From Capsicum annuum (Eukaryota > Streptophyta > Magnoliopsida > Solanales > Solanaceae), in NCBI RefSeq assembly GCF_002878395.1, contig NC_061120.1, positions 114,672,407 to 114,736,406 on the forward strand: a stretch of DNA of 64,000 nt. Reading direction: 5' to 3'. Both the position numbers and the translations under genes were made by a program. The notes under the pieces were generated by a model, which saw only the letters and a program-made list of their open reading frames with translations, was not told the DNA's origin and did no database searches. How positions within the stretch are numbered: position 1 is the first letter of the stretch; each line of letters starts with the position of its first letter. Below, piece after piece: positions 44,708-56,028 of the stretch.

Positions 44708-45760
44708 TCCTCTCTATCTTGAAGAGAGTTAGTCCTCAAACTTTCTGATTCATCAACACCAAGAGTGGCCATGAGTGAGAGATCACAAAAATTAAGCACA
44801 TTGTGAACTCGATAATCTGAAGGTAGATCAATTTGGCAAGCATTGCCGTTGATCCTTTTGAGCACTTCGAATGGTTCATCACCTCTTGGCATGAGATTAT
44901 ACTTTTTTGGTTTGGAAACTAATCTTTACTTATCTGTACCCACACCCAATATCTGAGTTCAAGCATAAGTCTCCTTCTTTCTTTGTTTACCATAAGGTTT
45001 TATTTACTACCTCTATGTGGACATCGGTTTGTGGGTGGCAAGATGTGGAGAAAAACACCTTTATTCCAAGCCTACCCCACATGGACTTCCAAAAGAGACT
45101 TTGGAACTTTTAGTCCCTATCACTCACAATAGTCCTTCAGATCCTATGAAGCATTACAATATATTTAACAAATAATGAAGCTACACTAGGAGCGTCCTCG
45201 GTTTTAGCACAAGGAATGAAATGATCCATTTTGGAGAATCTATCAAGAACAACAAAAATACTATCTCGACCCTTTCTAGTCCTTGGCAGCCCCAAAACAA
45301 AGTCCATGCATATATCGAAATAAGGTCTAAGTGAAGTGGGAAGTGGGGGGTACAATCCTTGAGGTAGGAGGCGAGATTTTGCACTTTGGCAATTCATACA
45401 TTGGCCACAAACTTTAGCTATATCTTTGCACATTTTGGGCAAATAGAATTGCTCCTCTAAGATACCGAGGGTCTTGTCAACCTAAAAATACCTCATGAGG
45501 CCACCATCATGTGCCTCTCTCACAAAAATTTCCATCCTTGAACTAGAAGGAACGCACAACCTCCTCCCTTTGAACAAATAACCATCAAACCGAGAGTAGG
45601 AGGAATTGACATTCTCTTTAAGCCATCGGTCCCTTCCCCACTCTCCACTTTCCTTAAAAATAGGATCAAAGGTAGGATCGTTGTGATACAAAATTTGTAA
45701 GCTCTAAAATCCCATCAACATCAAAGTCAAGTTAGCAACAAGCATACGCTTTATCGACAA
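44554..45760 (-). pseudogene. Integrase relic of the CRM-like element, tail running into the 3' LTR
   Basis: The N-terminal segment (45691-45482) has FDGYLFKGRRLCVP and REAHDGGLMRYF; the zinc pair follows at 45442-45380 as CGQCMNCQSAKSR. In the catalytic core, first Asp CMDFVLGLPRTRKGRDS, second Asp TIVSDRD (near 45120), third residue Glu in HIEVVNKTL (near 45015) are all encoded, with a stop and a frame change between. The C-terminal block (44892-44554) has MPRGDEPFEVLKRING, IDLPSDYRVHNVLNFCDLS and LRTNSLQDREDD, followed by FTRSQAKELQQL. It continues open for ~150 bases inside the 3' LTR. No canonical chromodomain is seen. Confidence 0.85.
44708..44720 (-). other. Polypurine tract of the CRM-like element
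   Basis: Minus strand AAGATAGAGAGGA directly before the 3' LTR. It lies within the coding frame (codons for an Asp/Glu/Arg-rich stretch). Confidence 0.75.
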
Positions 45761-45799
45761 TGCATTGACAAAAACATTTTCCTTCCCCTTTTTGTAATG

Positions 45800-46153
45800 A
45801 ATTACATAAGGGAAAGTCTCAATAAACTAAATCCACTTAGTATGATTGCAATTCAACTTGTCTTGGCTCTTAAGGTGTTTCAACAATTCATGATCCATTC
45901 GTATCACAAACTCTTTAGGCCACAAATAATGTTGCCAATTTCCCAAAGAGCTAACAAGGGCGTAGAATTCCAAATCATAAGTCGAATAATTAAGAGTTGC
46001 CCTTTTGAAATTTTCTCTAAAATAAGCGATGGGATTTCCTTCTTTCATCAAAACAACTGCAATACCAACCTTACTAGCATCACACTCAACTTCAAACATC
46101 TTATCAAATTCGGGCAATTGCAACAAAGGTGCCAAGATGAGCGTAGCTTTCAA
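45800..46153 (-). pseudogene. RNase H relic of the CRM-like element
   Basis: Open for 108 codons. It has [76 protein letters not shown]. Catalytic CDAS is intact; TDH of relatives is MDH here. The downstream connection (KQGKENVVADALSRR in relatives) is degraded near 45740-45800. Confidence 0.85.
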
Positions 46154-46157
46154 GGCT

Positions 46158-47060
46158 TTAAAAGCATCCCCACTTAAAGGGTGGGTATTTTCTAATAACC
46201 TCGGTCAAGGGGGCTTCTATGGAGCTAAAATGCTTTACAATCCTCCTATAAAAGCTCGTCAACCCATGAAAACTTTGGATTTCTCCAATAGTCTTAGGGG
46301 TCGGCCAACTTCTTATAGAGTCTATCTTGGATTCATCCACTTCTAGACCCCTTGACCTACAAAAAACCTAAGAAAACCACTTTATCAACACCAAAAGAAC
46401 ACTTCTCTATGTTGGCATAAAACTTCTCCTTTCGGAGCACATCAAACAGACACCTCAAATTCATCACATGATCATCAATAGATTTACTATATACTAACGT
46501 ATCATAAAAGTAAACCACCCCATAATTTACAATATAAGTCTTCAATACATGATTCATTAGCCTCATAAAGGTTCTAGAATCATTGGTAAGGCCAAAGGGC
46601 ATGACCAGCAACTCATATAGACCAAATTTGGTCTTGAATACGGTTTTCCACTCATCACAGGGTTGCATAAAAATCTGGTGGTAGCCACTCTTAAGATCGA
46701 CTTTAGAAAACACACAAGCACCATGAATCTCATCTAACATATCATCTATCCTAGGGATAGGATGATGATAGCTTATAGTGATTTTGTTGATGGCTCTACA
46801 ATCAACACACATGCGCCAAGTTCCATCTTTCTTTGGTACTAAAAGCACCGGGATAGCACACGGACTCAATCTTTCTTTGATGTAACATTTTTTGAGAAGC
46901 TCCTCCACTTGTATTTCAAGCATCTTAGTGTCCGTGGGATTGCTCCTATAAGCTAGTTTGTTTGGAAGTTGTGAACCCAGCACCAAATCAATTTGGTGTT
47001 CAATTCCCCGAATCGGGGGCAATCCTTGTGGTAATTCTTGTGGGAATACATCATCAAACT
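46158..47060 (-). pseudogene. Reverse transcriptase relic of the CRM-like element
   Basis: Open from 47022 to 46357 (221 codons): GIEHQIDLVLGSQLPNKLAY, VEELLKKCYIKERLSPCAIP, VLLVPKKDGTWRMCVDCRAI, HHPIPRIDDMLDEIHGACVF, DLKSGYHQIFM, FGLYELLVMPFGLTNDSRTF, and the catalytic box VVYFYDTLVYS, where F-D-D-I of relatives is F-Y-D-T, so the first Asp is lost. The thumb follows in another frame (46340-46158: IRSWPTPKTIGEIQSFHGL). One frameshift plus the active-site change. Confidence 0.88.
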
Positions 47061-47061
47061 C

Positions 47062-47799
47062 CTAAAAAATAAGTGAAATAGAAAGGGAAATATAAGAAGA
47101 AAAGGTAGAAAAAGAAGAAGAGACGTTAGTAGTAACGGCATGAGCTAGGAGGAGCATAGGAGTGTCCATGTGTTGTTCCTTGAACAAATCCTTCCTCCTA
47201 GACAACATAACCATGGGTCCTCGACCCTTTTGAGCCTTAGAATCAGCAAATTCTCCCTTAGAAGAGGTATAACCCGAGAGCTCCCCTTTTTTCCTCTTTT
47301 TAATTTCTTGTTTTTTACTCCCCTTTTCTTTCAACTCTCTTAATTTTTTATGCATCTCATTCACTTGGGAGGGTGATAGTGGGTGTAATGTGAAATTCTT
47401 CACATAATGCACAAGTGAGTAAGTGTTAAACCTCCCATCATTCTTGGTAGATTTGTCATATTTCCATGGTCTCCCAAGTAGCAAATGGCATGCTTGCATT
47501 AGAATGACATCACAACAAACTTTATCTTGGTAGTTTCCTACCATGAACTTGTTCATGCATTGTCGGGTCACTTTTAACTCACCACATTCATTGAGCCATT
47601 GTAGTTTGTAAGGATTAGCATGAGGAGTGGTAGGAAGTTTCAAGAAATCCACCATTGTAGAACTAGCAACATTTGTGCAACTTCTGCTATCAATCACCAT
47701 AGTACACACCTCTCCCTTAATCAAGAATTTGGTGTGAAACAAGTTCTCTCTTTGGCTCAAATAATCAAGTGTATTACTTACCATAGCCCTCCTCACCAC
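47062..47799 (-). pseudogene. Protease relic of the CRM-like element
   Basis: Open for 245 codons. The retropepsin active site reads MVIDSRSCTNVAS (relatives D-S-G), so the Gly is Arg. Further blocks are HANPYKLQWLNECGELKVTRQC and CDVILMQACHLLLGRPWKYD. A lysine-rich linker (KKQEIKKRKKGE) leads to RT. The frame overlaps the RT frame by a shift near 47060. Confidence 0.85.
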
Positions 47800-47959
47800 C
47801 TAATTAGGAACTACACACTCTCTATCTTGTGGCAAAGTGTCTTCTTCCTCAGAATCATCACAAGTAGTTTTGGGTTCACCATCACAAAACTCTCCATTTT
47901 GTACACCAACATCATCAACCTCGGGTTCAAGTGAAACTTCCTCACCTAGGTAGTACAAC

Positions 47960-49509
47960 CTACTTTCTATTTGGATCACATTCCTGCAAGTAGCATGCTC
48001 ACTTGCCCGATGACCCCATTCTTGACACTTGAAACATTGAAGGACTTTCAAATTAGGAGTAGGAAGCTTATTACTTTCGGGTCTTGTGGGGTACTTTGGC
48101 ACTTGTTTGACCTCAGATTTCTTGGCAAAAGTTGAGGGTTCCTTAACTTTACCAAAACCCGAGACTTTCTATTTTGGACCTTTGGAGTGGACCCAACCCG
48201 AATTGAGTGTTTGGAGTCTTGGCTTGTACCTTTCTTTGTTCTCTTTCTCAATTTCCATGGTGGCTTGGAAGATTTCTACCACTGTTCCAAACTTGTGAAG
48301 AGTCAAACGGGAGAAGATGTCCTTGTTCAACCCAACCTTTAAGTGAATAACATTATGTTGCATTTGTTCACCTTTATGGTTAAGTTTCAAGACAAGTTGC
48401 TGATATTCATCATAATAGGCCATGACACTCTTGTTTCCTTGCCTTAGATTGTAAAGCTTGGAAAGAAGCTCATGCCTATAATGGTCCGGCACATATATTT
48501 CCCTTATAACTCTCTTCAAAATCTCCCAAGGAGGTGATTGGCCATCTATCAACACATCATCAAATCTTTTGGTGTAATCCTACCAAGTGTTTTCATATCC
48601 TTCAAACTGAGCAATACCATAGCAACTTTTGTTTTCTTCGGAAAGGTCATTCACTTGAAAAATCTTTTCACAACTGGATTCCCAAGCTAAGTACACTTCC
48701 AGATTACTCTCACCTTTGACAATTGGAATGCTAACCTTTATTGAATTAATGCCAATGCCCCGGATTCTTTGTTGATCACCATGCCTATGCCTTGCATCTT
48801 GCCCCCGGAATCTACCATAAGGCCCTCTTTGATCATGTCTTGCCCTTATTTCTTCTTCAAACCAATAGTCATCATTACGAACATCATAACCTCATTTCTT
48901 CCCTCTACCATAATCCTCAATTTGGATGGGGGGGTTTCGAATTTGAGGCCTTTGGGTAAGTGGGTTTGGTCTTTGGTTATGTGGTACTTGAACTTGTGGC
49001 GTTGAAGGTGGTGGTTGGTAACGTCTTTGGTACATGGTATTTGGCATTTGGTAAGTGGTATTTTGTGGAGGTATTTGGTTTGGATTTGGTGGTGGAGTTT
49101 GAGTTCCATGTCCCTCTTATTGGACTTGGTTCATTTGGTTAGGTATTGGACTTTGTAGAGTCCTGTTAGGAGAGGTTTGGGATTGTCTTAGTGGCTGGTT
49201 TTGTGCTGCTCTTGGAGGATTAAGCATTTGGTGGAGTGTTTAGAGTGTTATAGTCATGGAAGAGTTATTGGCTTGGACACTAGATAATGTATGGTAGGGA
49301 TTAGGAGTAGATGGTCGTGAGTTCCTCCTACTTTCAACACAATCAACTCTTCCACTAAAAGTGGAAATTTCACCCTTCATTGTCACCATTTCACTCCTCA
49401 AAGCCTCATGATTTTTTTCCATTTTTAAACCCAAAGCATCAATCTGAGCCATCAAGGCTCCAATAGCATCAGTTCCCAAAGGTTGGGAAGTAGTACCTTC
49501 GAATTCCAT
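47960..49509 (-). pseudogene. Gag relic of the CRM-like element
   Basis: The start Met chosen at 49509 gives MEFEGTTSQPLG, followed by a helical stretch (IGALMAQIDALGLKMEK), likely a short coiled coil. A proline/asparagine-rich part follows (48800-49240). The core 48555-48169 has WEILKRVIREIYVPDHYRHELLSKL (key words only), NLRQGNKSVMAYYDEYQQLVLKL and FSRLTLHKFGTV. The zinc knuckle near 48025 reads CFKCQEWGHRASEH, with His in place of the last Cys. A stop separates core and knuckle. Confidence 0.82.
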
Positions 49510-50757
49510 GGAAAATGTACCTAAAAAGTGCAAAAAAAGCAAGCAAACAACCTACAAAATGGTAAAACAAGTTAGTTCAAAAACCTCACTTCACTCACAC
49601 TCAACCTCACCTCACACTTGTCTTCACAAGCGTTGGAGAAACGACACTACTTGGCAAGTTACTTGAGAGGTGAGAAGCTTTGAATCGGAATTGATCTTTG
49701 TTTGAAAAAACTCAAAATAAGTGATGCACGAACTTGAACTAACAAAATACTACGACTTTAAAATGAGAAAAGCACACAAAAATCTGGAGACACGAAATAA
49801 ACAAACTCTAAACTAACTACCAACCTAGTAGGTACTTACTAGTTTGCTAATTGGTAATAGAATTAACTTAAAAGAAACTAGAATAAAAAATAATAGAAAC
49901 TAGGAAATCTAATTTTAGAGTCGAATTTTGGTTGAGCACAAGTGATGATGTGGCACTTCGTGGTTGGTTGTCACTTTTCAAAATTTCAAATTTCCCAAAA
50001 CCTAATTTCGGCCAAACACTACTTTGGGGAAAGAGAGTTTAGATTTAGAAGGGTATCCAAGCAATTAAGGGTTCTTTCAAGTCTCAAATGAAAATGGAAA
50101 TGGAAATGTAATGCTCCCTTCCTTTGTACTTGCAAGTGTACTTTGTTGTTCCATCGTCCCCTCCTCCTTTTGGAAGAATGGAATATTCTTTGAATATACT
50201 TTTTGACTAACAAATTTTTCACTCTCTTTCGTCCCTTTTTTGGATGAAACTACACCCTTGAGCATTCTTTTTCACTAAGATATGAAGATCATGGATGAAC
50301 AATATGAATATTCAAGTCTTGACCAAGTTTGACCACCAAGCAAATGAGGTCCAAATCATAATTTTTTTGTAGATCTAGGTTCCTTATTCTAAGACAACCT
50401 CAACCAACTAAAACTCAGCCACCAAACATGCCTAAATCACAAGGGTAAATTTTCGATCTAGCACAAAAGCTTCAAAAACACCATGTTCATGGAGGTTCTT
50501 AGCTCAAACTCAACCAAACTTCAATCTAAAAGTAGATCTATACTCCCTATGTGCTAGAAAGAAAGGTTCTAGCACTAGAAACCTTCAAAACACAACAAAA
50601 ACCTGTAGATCTAACTTGGAAAATTCGGATCTACAACAAACACACAAGACAACACAATTTTTTTGGTATTTTTGGATTTTTGACTCTTTTTTTATTAGAT
50701 TTTCTATATAAGAACACTAAAACCAAGATTTACAGATTTTGGAACAACCCTAACCAA
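49510..50757 (-). other. 5' leader of the CRM-like element
   Basis: About 1.25 kb between primer site and gag. No protein block is recognisable. Short open frames on both strands are not supported. Confidence 0.6.
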
Positions 50758-50770
50758 GGATTTGATACAA
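50758..50770 (-). other. Degenerate tRNA-iMet primer binding site of the CRM-like element
   Basis: Minus strand TTGTATCAAATCC two bases after the LTR end; the standard is TGGTATCAGAGCC (three differences). Confidence 0.7.
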
Positions 50771-50772
50771 AA

Positions 50773-51459
50773 TGATAGCCTAAAGTCTACAAAACACTCA
50801 AAATTGGGTACTAAGATGCAAATTCCAGCAACCAAACAGAGAGAAAACAACACATAGAATGGAGATGAAGAAGAAGATTACTTAAAATTAAAAGATAGAT
50901 AGAAAGACCCTTACCCTTATTAAGTGATTAGCACTAGTAGATGTTTCAAACCTTCAAACACACTTCACAAATAAGAGTTCAAACCTTCCTCTTAGGTGAC
51001 CCAAATGAAACACTCTTCCTCAAACCACCTTTCTTGCCAAATTATCCAAAACAAGTGAAACCCTAACTTCAAATGTTCTTGGACCACTTTCGGATTCTAA
51101 GAGCTAAAACTAGAGACTAAAAACTACAATATAAGAGTAATATCCAATTTCATCAACGTCTAATGAAAACAAAAGAAAAATGGTCTTTTATACTATTACA
51201 TGCCAAATAACAAAACTGCCCTTAATAAACTACAGAGAGGAGGCGCTCTTAGAGTGTTGGATTTCAAAGTGCAAGTCTATCTTTCCTTTGTAGAATGTAG
51301 ACTCTTCAAATCCCTTCTTCAAAAATCAAGGCATTCCCTCTCTTGGCCGAATCTACAACTCCTTCACAAATATTTAAGTGCATGAACAAAGCATGGAGTT
51401 GATGAAGTTCCTTGGATTGACTCATTGTAAAAGATCTTGAGGGCTTTATACTTGCATCA
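50773..51459 (-). repeat. 5' LTR of the CRM-like element
   Basis: Plus strand TGATAGCC to TTGCATCA, both termini intact, directly followed by ATCTC. Confidence 0.93.
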
Positions 51460-51464
51460 ATCTC
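51460..51464. repeat. Right target-site duplication of the CRM-like element (ATCTC)
   Basis: Identical to 44015-44019. Removing the insertion restores the RNase H frame of Tekay-C from LNL to QRRWLEFLKDY. Confidence 0.92.
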
Positions 51465-51580
51465 CATCAAAGAAGGTGGTTAGAGTTTTTGAAAGACTAC
51501 CACATGAGCGTCCTGTATCATTGGGGTAAAGTCAATGTAGTCGTTGATTCTCTACGTAGGATGTTTGTGGGTAGTATTGC
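51460..51580 (+). pseudogene. Tekay-C RNase H relic, 3' part
   Basis: Continues as QRRWLEFLKDYHMSVLYHWGKV, then NVVVDSLRRM, the RNase H end (relatives: NVVADALSRL). Confidence 0.88.
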
Positions 51581-52850
51581 TCACGTGGAGGATGGTAGGA
51601 AGAAGTTAGCTCTAGAAGTTCATCTTCTTGCCCAAATAGGTTCCCACTTAGTTGATTCCGCAGAAAGTAGTATATGGGTGTAGAGTAGTTTAGAATCATC
51701 TCTAGTTTTTGAGGTGAAGGAAAACTATGATAGGGATACCAACCTAGTTAAGTTGAAAAAATCAATCAAAGATCAGAAAATAGACATTTTCTCCCAAGGG
51801 ATGATGGTGTATTGCGTTGTCAGGGTCAACTATGTTTGCCAGGTGTAGATGACCTAAGACAACAGATTCTTGCAAGATTACATGGTGCGCGTTACTCTAT
51901 TCATCCAAGGGATACTAAGAGGTACCATGATTTATGGGAGATCTATTGGTGGAGTGGGATGAAGAGAGACATTGCAGAGTTTGTAGCCAAGTTCTCAATA
52001 TGTCTATAGGTTAATATCGAGCATCAAAAACCCAGTGGGTCTACGTAGGATTTTAGTATTCCCACTTGGAAGTGGGAGGAGGTGAACATGGATTTTGTGA
52101 TGGGTTTGCCTCATACTCGTCGTCAGCATGATTCAGTCTGAGTCATTATAGATAGGGTGACCAAATTAGCTTATTTCCTACCATTCCATACGTTTTTTTT
52201 AGCTGAAGACTATGCAAAACTATATGTCAGAGAGTTGGTCAAATTGCATAGAGTTCCATTATCTATTATCTTAGATAGAGGTACATAGTTTACCTTTTAT
52301 TTCTTGAAAGCCTTCCAAAAGGATCTTGTTACCCAATTTTGCCTCAGTATAGCCTTTCACCTGCAGATAGATGGTCAGGCATAACGGACCAATCAGAGAC
52401 TAGAGGATATGCTGCGAGCGTGTGCGATAGACTTTAAAAGTAGTTGGTATAACTACCTACCTTTGATTGAGTTCGTATACAACAACAGCTATCATTCCAG
52501 CATTTAGATGGCTCCATTTGAGGTGCTCTATGGGAGGAGATGTAGGTCTTCCATTGGTTGGTTTGAGCTAGGTGAGGCCACAGTAGTAGGGCCTAACTTG
52601 GTATTCGATACCTTAGAGAAGGTTTAACTGATCACGAAAAGGCTTAAGACAACTTAAATCTAACAAAAATCATACGTAGAAGTGTGCAGGAGGGATATCA
52701 AGTTCAAGATTAGTGATTATGTGTATTTGAAAATCTCTTCTATGAAAGAAGTGAAGAGGTTTGGAAAGAAGGGGAAGCTTAGTCCCCGATATATCGGTCC
52801 TTACTGAATTCATAGCCATTTCAGAAAGGTAGCTTACGAGTTTGAGTTGC
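51581..52850 (+). pseudogene. Tekay-C integrase relic
   Basis: The N-terminal part has CQGQLCLPGVDDLRQQIL, LHGARYSIHPRDTKRYHDL and WWSGMKRDIAEFVAKF (51812-52009), with the Cys pair mostly lost. In the catalytic core the first Asp is in VNMDFVMGLPHTRRQHDS (near 52091) and the second in SIILDRGT (near 52274). The third residue Glu is a TAA stop (52382-52384, after DGQA). Then [49 protein letters not shown], and the C-terminal [20 protein letters not shown] with PRYIGPY. Many stops. Confidence 0.86.
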
Positions 52851-53146
52851 CTTTAGATTTTGCTTCAGTCCATCCAGTGTTCTATGTCTCCTTGCTAAGA
52901 AAATGCATAGGTGACCAAATAGTTGTAGTCCCTGTAGGGGGTATAGATATTAAGAACAGCCTTACTTTTGAGGAGATTCCAATAAAAATCCTTGTTTATC
53001 AAATTCGTAGACTGAGGAACAAAGAGGTCCCTCTAGTCAAAAGTTCTTTGTGGAACCAGTCCATTGAGGGAGCTACTTGGGAAGAAGAAGCAGATATGCG
53101 GACCAAGTACACTCACCTCTTCTCCTTAAACCTAAATTCTGTCTAA
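52851..53146 (+). pseudogene. Tekay-C integrase end and chromodomain
   Basis: Open for 99 codons: SVHPVFYVSLLRKCIGD, VVVPVGGIDI, LTFEEIPIKILVYQIRRLRN, EVPLVKSSLWNQSIEGATWE and EADMRTKYTHLFS, then a stop at 53144. This is the best preserved chromodomain of the window. Confidence 0.85.
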
Positions 53147-53478
53147 GGTAATAGTTTTCCCTTAAATTTATTCAATTCTATGATTAGATTTTCCTTTATA
53201 AACTTTGTATCAGTTACAATTGCATTTTTTAGTTATGTATTCATGCATTAGATATGTATGTTCAGAATGAGAAACTCATCTTATCAGCAATTCCAGTCAT
53301 TCATTCATTAATTATGTTAATCCATGTACTTATGCATGAGTTATTCATATTTAGTATAAAATTTCAGCCTATCAGTAGTGTCAGTGTGAAATCATGTTAC
53401 AGTTGTGTATGTACTATATCTAAATCTAGTCAACCAGTATTCTCAGCTCAGCCAACCTAATTTAGGGACGAATGTTCT
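53147..53478 (+). other. Tekay-C 3' untranslated spacer
   Basis: A/T-rich, nothing recognisable; corresponds to 24641-24844 of Tekay-A and 30223-30539 of Tekay-B. Confidence 0.55.
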
Positions 53479-53492
53479 CAAGGGGTAGATAT
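53479..53492 (+). other. Polypurine tract of Tekay-C
   Basis: CAAGGGGTAGATAT-type run directly before the LTR start TGTAAAACCC. Confidence 0.83.
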
Positions 53493-56023
53493 TGTAAAAC
53501 CCCGCAAAATCCTAAGCTTAACTCAGTTATTTAAAGCTTGTTAAGGGGTCACAGACTAAGAAATTTTTTTGTTAAGTATTCAGACATAGAGTTATTTTAG
53601 CCTTTATAGGTTGGAGACTCTATTTCATATCCCTCATGACATTAAAGTAATAATTTTTAGGTTGAATCGTGATCAGGAATGTCAGTGGGTATTTTTGGAC
53701 AAGTTTTGGATTTTTCAGACCTCATTTGAAACACCTTTGAAAGCTCAAACTAGTGGATCGACGTGATCTTAATATACCATGTTGCCCATCGCATCGATGA
53801 ATATTTTCCTCTATCTTTGAATGTAAATTCTAATGAAATGACGCATACTCGACTCGGCACGTTGGCCATCGCATCGATGCTAATGATGCAGTGCATCAGT
53901 CTGCGCGTCACTAAATCAATTTTTTGTCATTAAAAAGGCTGCGACCTCAGGGATAATTGGATCTTTTCCCACTATATGTCAGTCCCCAAAACACAAGATT
54001 AAGCCCCATTAGAAGTAAAATACATTTATCTTTCTCAAAATTTATCAAGAAGCAAACCCTAAGATCTCTAATTCAAGGTTCATCTTTCAAGAATACTCCA
54101 TCATTCTTCGTAAATTTGAAAACCAATGTATGTGAAGTATTTAGCCAAGGGTTATCCTTCCTCTCTTGTTGTTCTAGACACTCTTTTTAAATATAAGTTA
54201 ATTGATTTCATGGATTTCATGTTGGATCTTGGATATATTAATGATTATGGTGTTAATGGTGATCTAATTCCATGATTTGTCCCAAGTTTCATGCAAACTA
54301 GTCAATTGTGAATTGAATTTTGTGAACTACATATTGAACTATTGAATTGCAAGTTGAATGTAGAATCCATGATATTACTACATGTTTATTGATATGTGAA
54401 ATACCCATGCTCTCCAAGTGTTTGATAAATTGATCATGTAAATAAAGAGAAAGGGGGAAATAATCATGTTATGTTAGATTATGTGCAAGTTATATCATGC
54501 AAGTGCTTGGTGGAATATCTCTATGAATGAGTTATGATCTGGTGCATATGGTTATTCCTTTCAAGTTTATGGATTGATTTATTTTTTATTCTATTGAGTC
54601 CTAGGGGCATTCAATACCCAAAAACATAGTTGTTTACCTAGAGCTATGGTAGTTACAAAACAGTCTCAGTAGTGTCACAAATAGTAGTCTCAGTAATCAT
54701 TCATAATTATACCTCAATATTTTGTTCAAATCTTAGTGAATCCAGCTAGTCAACATAACTTTGTAGTATTCCATCAGTTAACTGAATTTAGTAGTACTCC
54801 GTCAGTTAACGGAACTCAGTGAACTCAGATTAGTTCAGCTAGATAGTATAATTAGTAATAGTTTAGTCCAGCCTAGTACAGCTTAGAACTTAGTCCAGGT
54901 CTTTTAAGTTTGGAGTAGGATTCAGCATCGAGTGAACCCAAGGATGGGGACTCACCTGCCAGTAGAGGGTGTGATCCTTAGAAGCAATCCTTGTGTTCCA
55001 GAACTACGTAGCCAGCGTAGGTTTAGACATTAACCTGCCATTTAAGGGTTGTTGAGGTATCCTACCGGCTAGTTGAGGGTACTACTGTTCTCATTCAGAG
55101 CACCTGCCAGACGAGGGTGACTTATCTTTTCATTACCCATGGTACGGTACTGACACCCTTTTAACTAGTGTTATAGGTTGGACCCCAATCTATTCAGAAA
55201 GAGGCATGCCAATTAGATGAATACCTCCTATAGTATCAGTTTTTGTCTTTAGAATAGAACTCAATTCAGTTTTATAGAAATCAAGACTGCCAGACACAGT
55301 CACACAGTTCAATATAGAACCCAAAATAGTTCCAAAGAATCAGGATTGTCAGATACAGTAACCCAGTTAATAGTAATATAGTGTTAGTAAACTCAGATAT
55401 CAGTAAATCAGTAATTCAGAAGTCAGTATCCAGTGTTATCACGACCTCAGTTATAGTTTACGTATTTATGCATGTACTCTCATTCAGTTATACTTATATT
55501 ATTCAGTCAGTATTGTTCATGGATATGAACCAATGCATCTTAGCCTAACTCACCTAGCATACAAGTACATTCAAAGTACTGATGCATACCTTTCTTTTAT
55601 GCTATGATGTCTTATATCAGAGGTTTAGATGCATCGGTTATCGATCATACTTAGCAGGTCGATCCATCAGTAGTAGGATAATGGTGAGTCCTCATAGTTT
55701 AAGGACATGATTACTACTTCAGTATCTTAAATTATTAGTTTTTAGTAGTCGGGGTTAGTTGGGGGCTTGTCACATCAATACCTAATTCAGATAGTAGAGG
55801 CTTATTAGACTAGAGTATTTCAGATAGATTTATTAGTATTTAGTTTTTCAGCATTCAGTATTTACTTTCGGTTTGAACCTTATGGAAAGTTTCTACCTAA
55901 TTTCCACATAATTAAGTTATTATTAGTCAATTATTGCAGAAGGTACCAGTCATGGGTTAGCTTGTGGTCTCTTGGGATTACAACCATCATATAGCATTCG
56001 GGGTACAGACTCGGGGTGTTACA
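53493..56023 (+). repeat. 3' LTR of Tekay-C (2531 bp)
   Basis: Starts TGTAAAACCC and ends GGGGTGTTACA. It matches the 5' LTR throughout. The inverted repeat of the 5' LTR has decayed here (ATCGACGTGAT near 53757 and ATCGCATCGAT near 53788). Confidence 0.92.
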
Positions 56024-56028
56024 CTTTT
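56024..56028. repeat. Right target-site duplication of Tekay-C (CTTTT)
   Basis: Partner of CTTTG at 38339-38343. Confidence 0.7.

Larger units (their letters stand above)
44020..51459 (-). mobile_element. CRM-like chromovirus, complete and antisense, nested in Tekay-C
   Basis: 7440 bp with LTRs 44020-44707 and 50773-51459, perfect duplication ATCTC, tRNA-iMet-type primer site, gag, protease, RT, RNase H and integrase in order on the minus strand. Over about 150 bp in the LTR middle I counted six differences by eye, fewer than in its host Tekay-C. The reading frame runs through the polypurine tract into the 3' LTR, a trait I know from CRM elements. The CRM call rests on this and on the integrase tail; Reina-like membership is the alternative. 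Confidence 0.88.
38344..56023 (+). mobile_element. Tekay-C: Del/Tekay-type chromovirus, split by a CRM-like element
   Basis: Own sequence is 38344-44019 plus 51460 (or 51465)-56023, about 10.2 kb, with LTRs 38344-40871 and 53493-56023, tRNA-iMet primer site, gag, protease, RT, RNase H, integrase, chromodomain and polypurine tract. The inserted element occupies 44020-51459. The LTR pair shows many differences along its length. No domain is open throughout. Confidence 0.92.

Noticed and set aside
45797..46346. Plus-strand open frames of 126 and 105 codons
   Set aside because: They are opposite the RNase H and RT of the CRM-like element, which have clear domain motifs on the minus strand.
47620..49142. 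Plus-strand open frames opposite gag and protease
   Set aside because: They are shadows of the antisense CRM-like gag and protease. The G/T-rich composition at 48960-49142 reflects the Asn/Pro/Gln-rich gag linker on the other strand.
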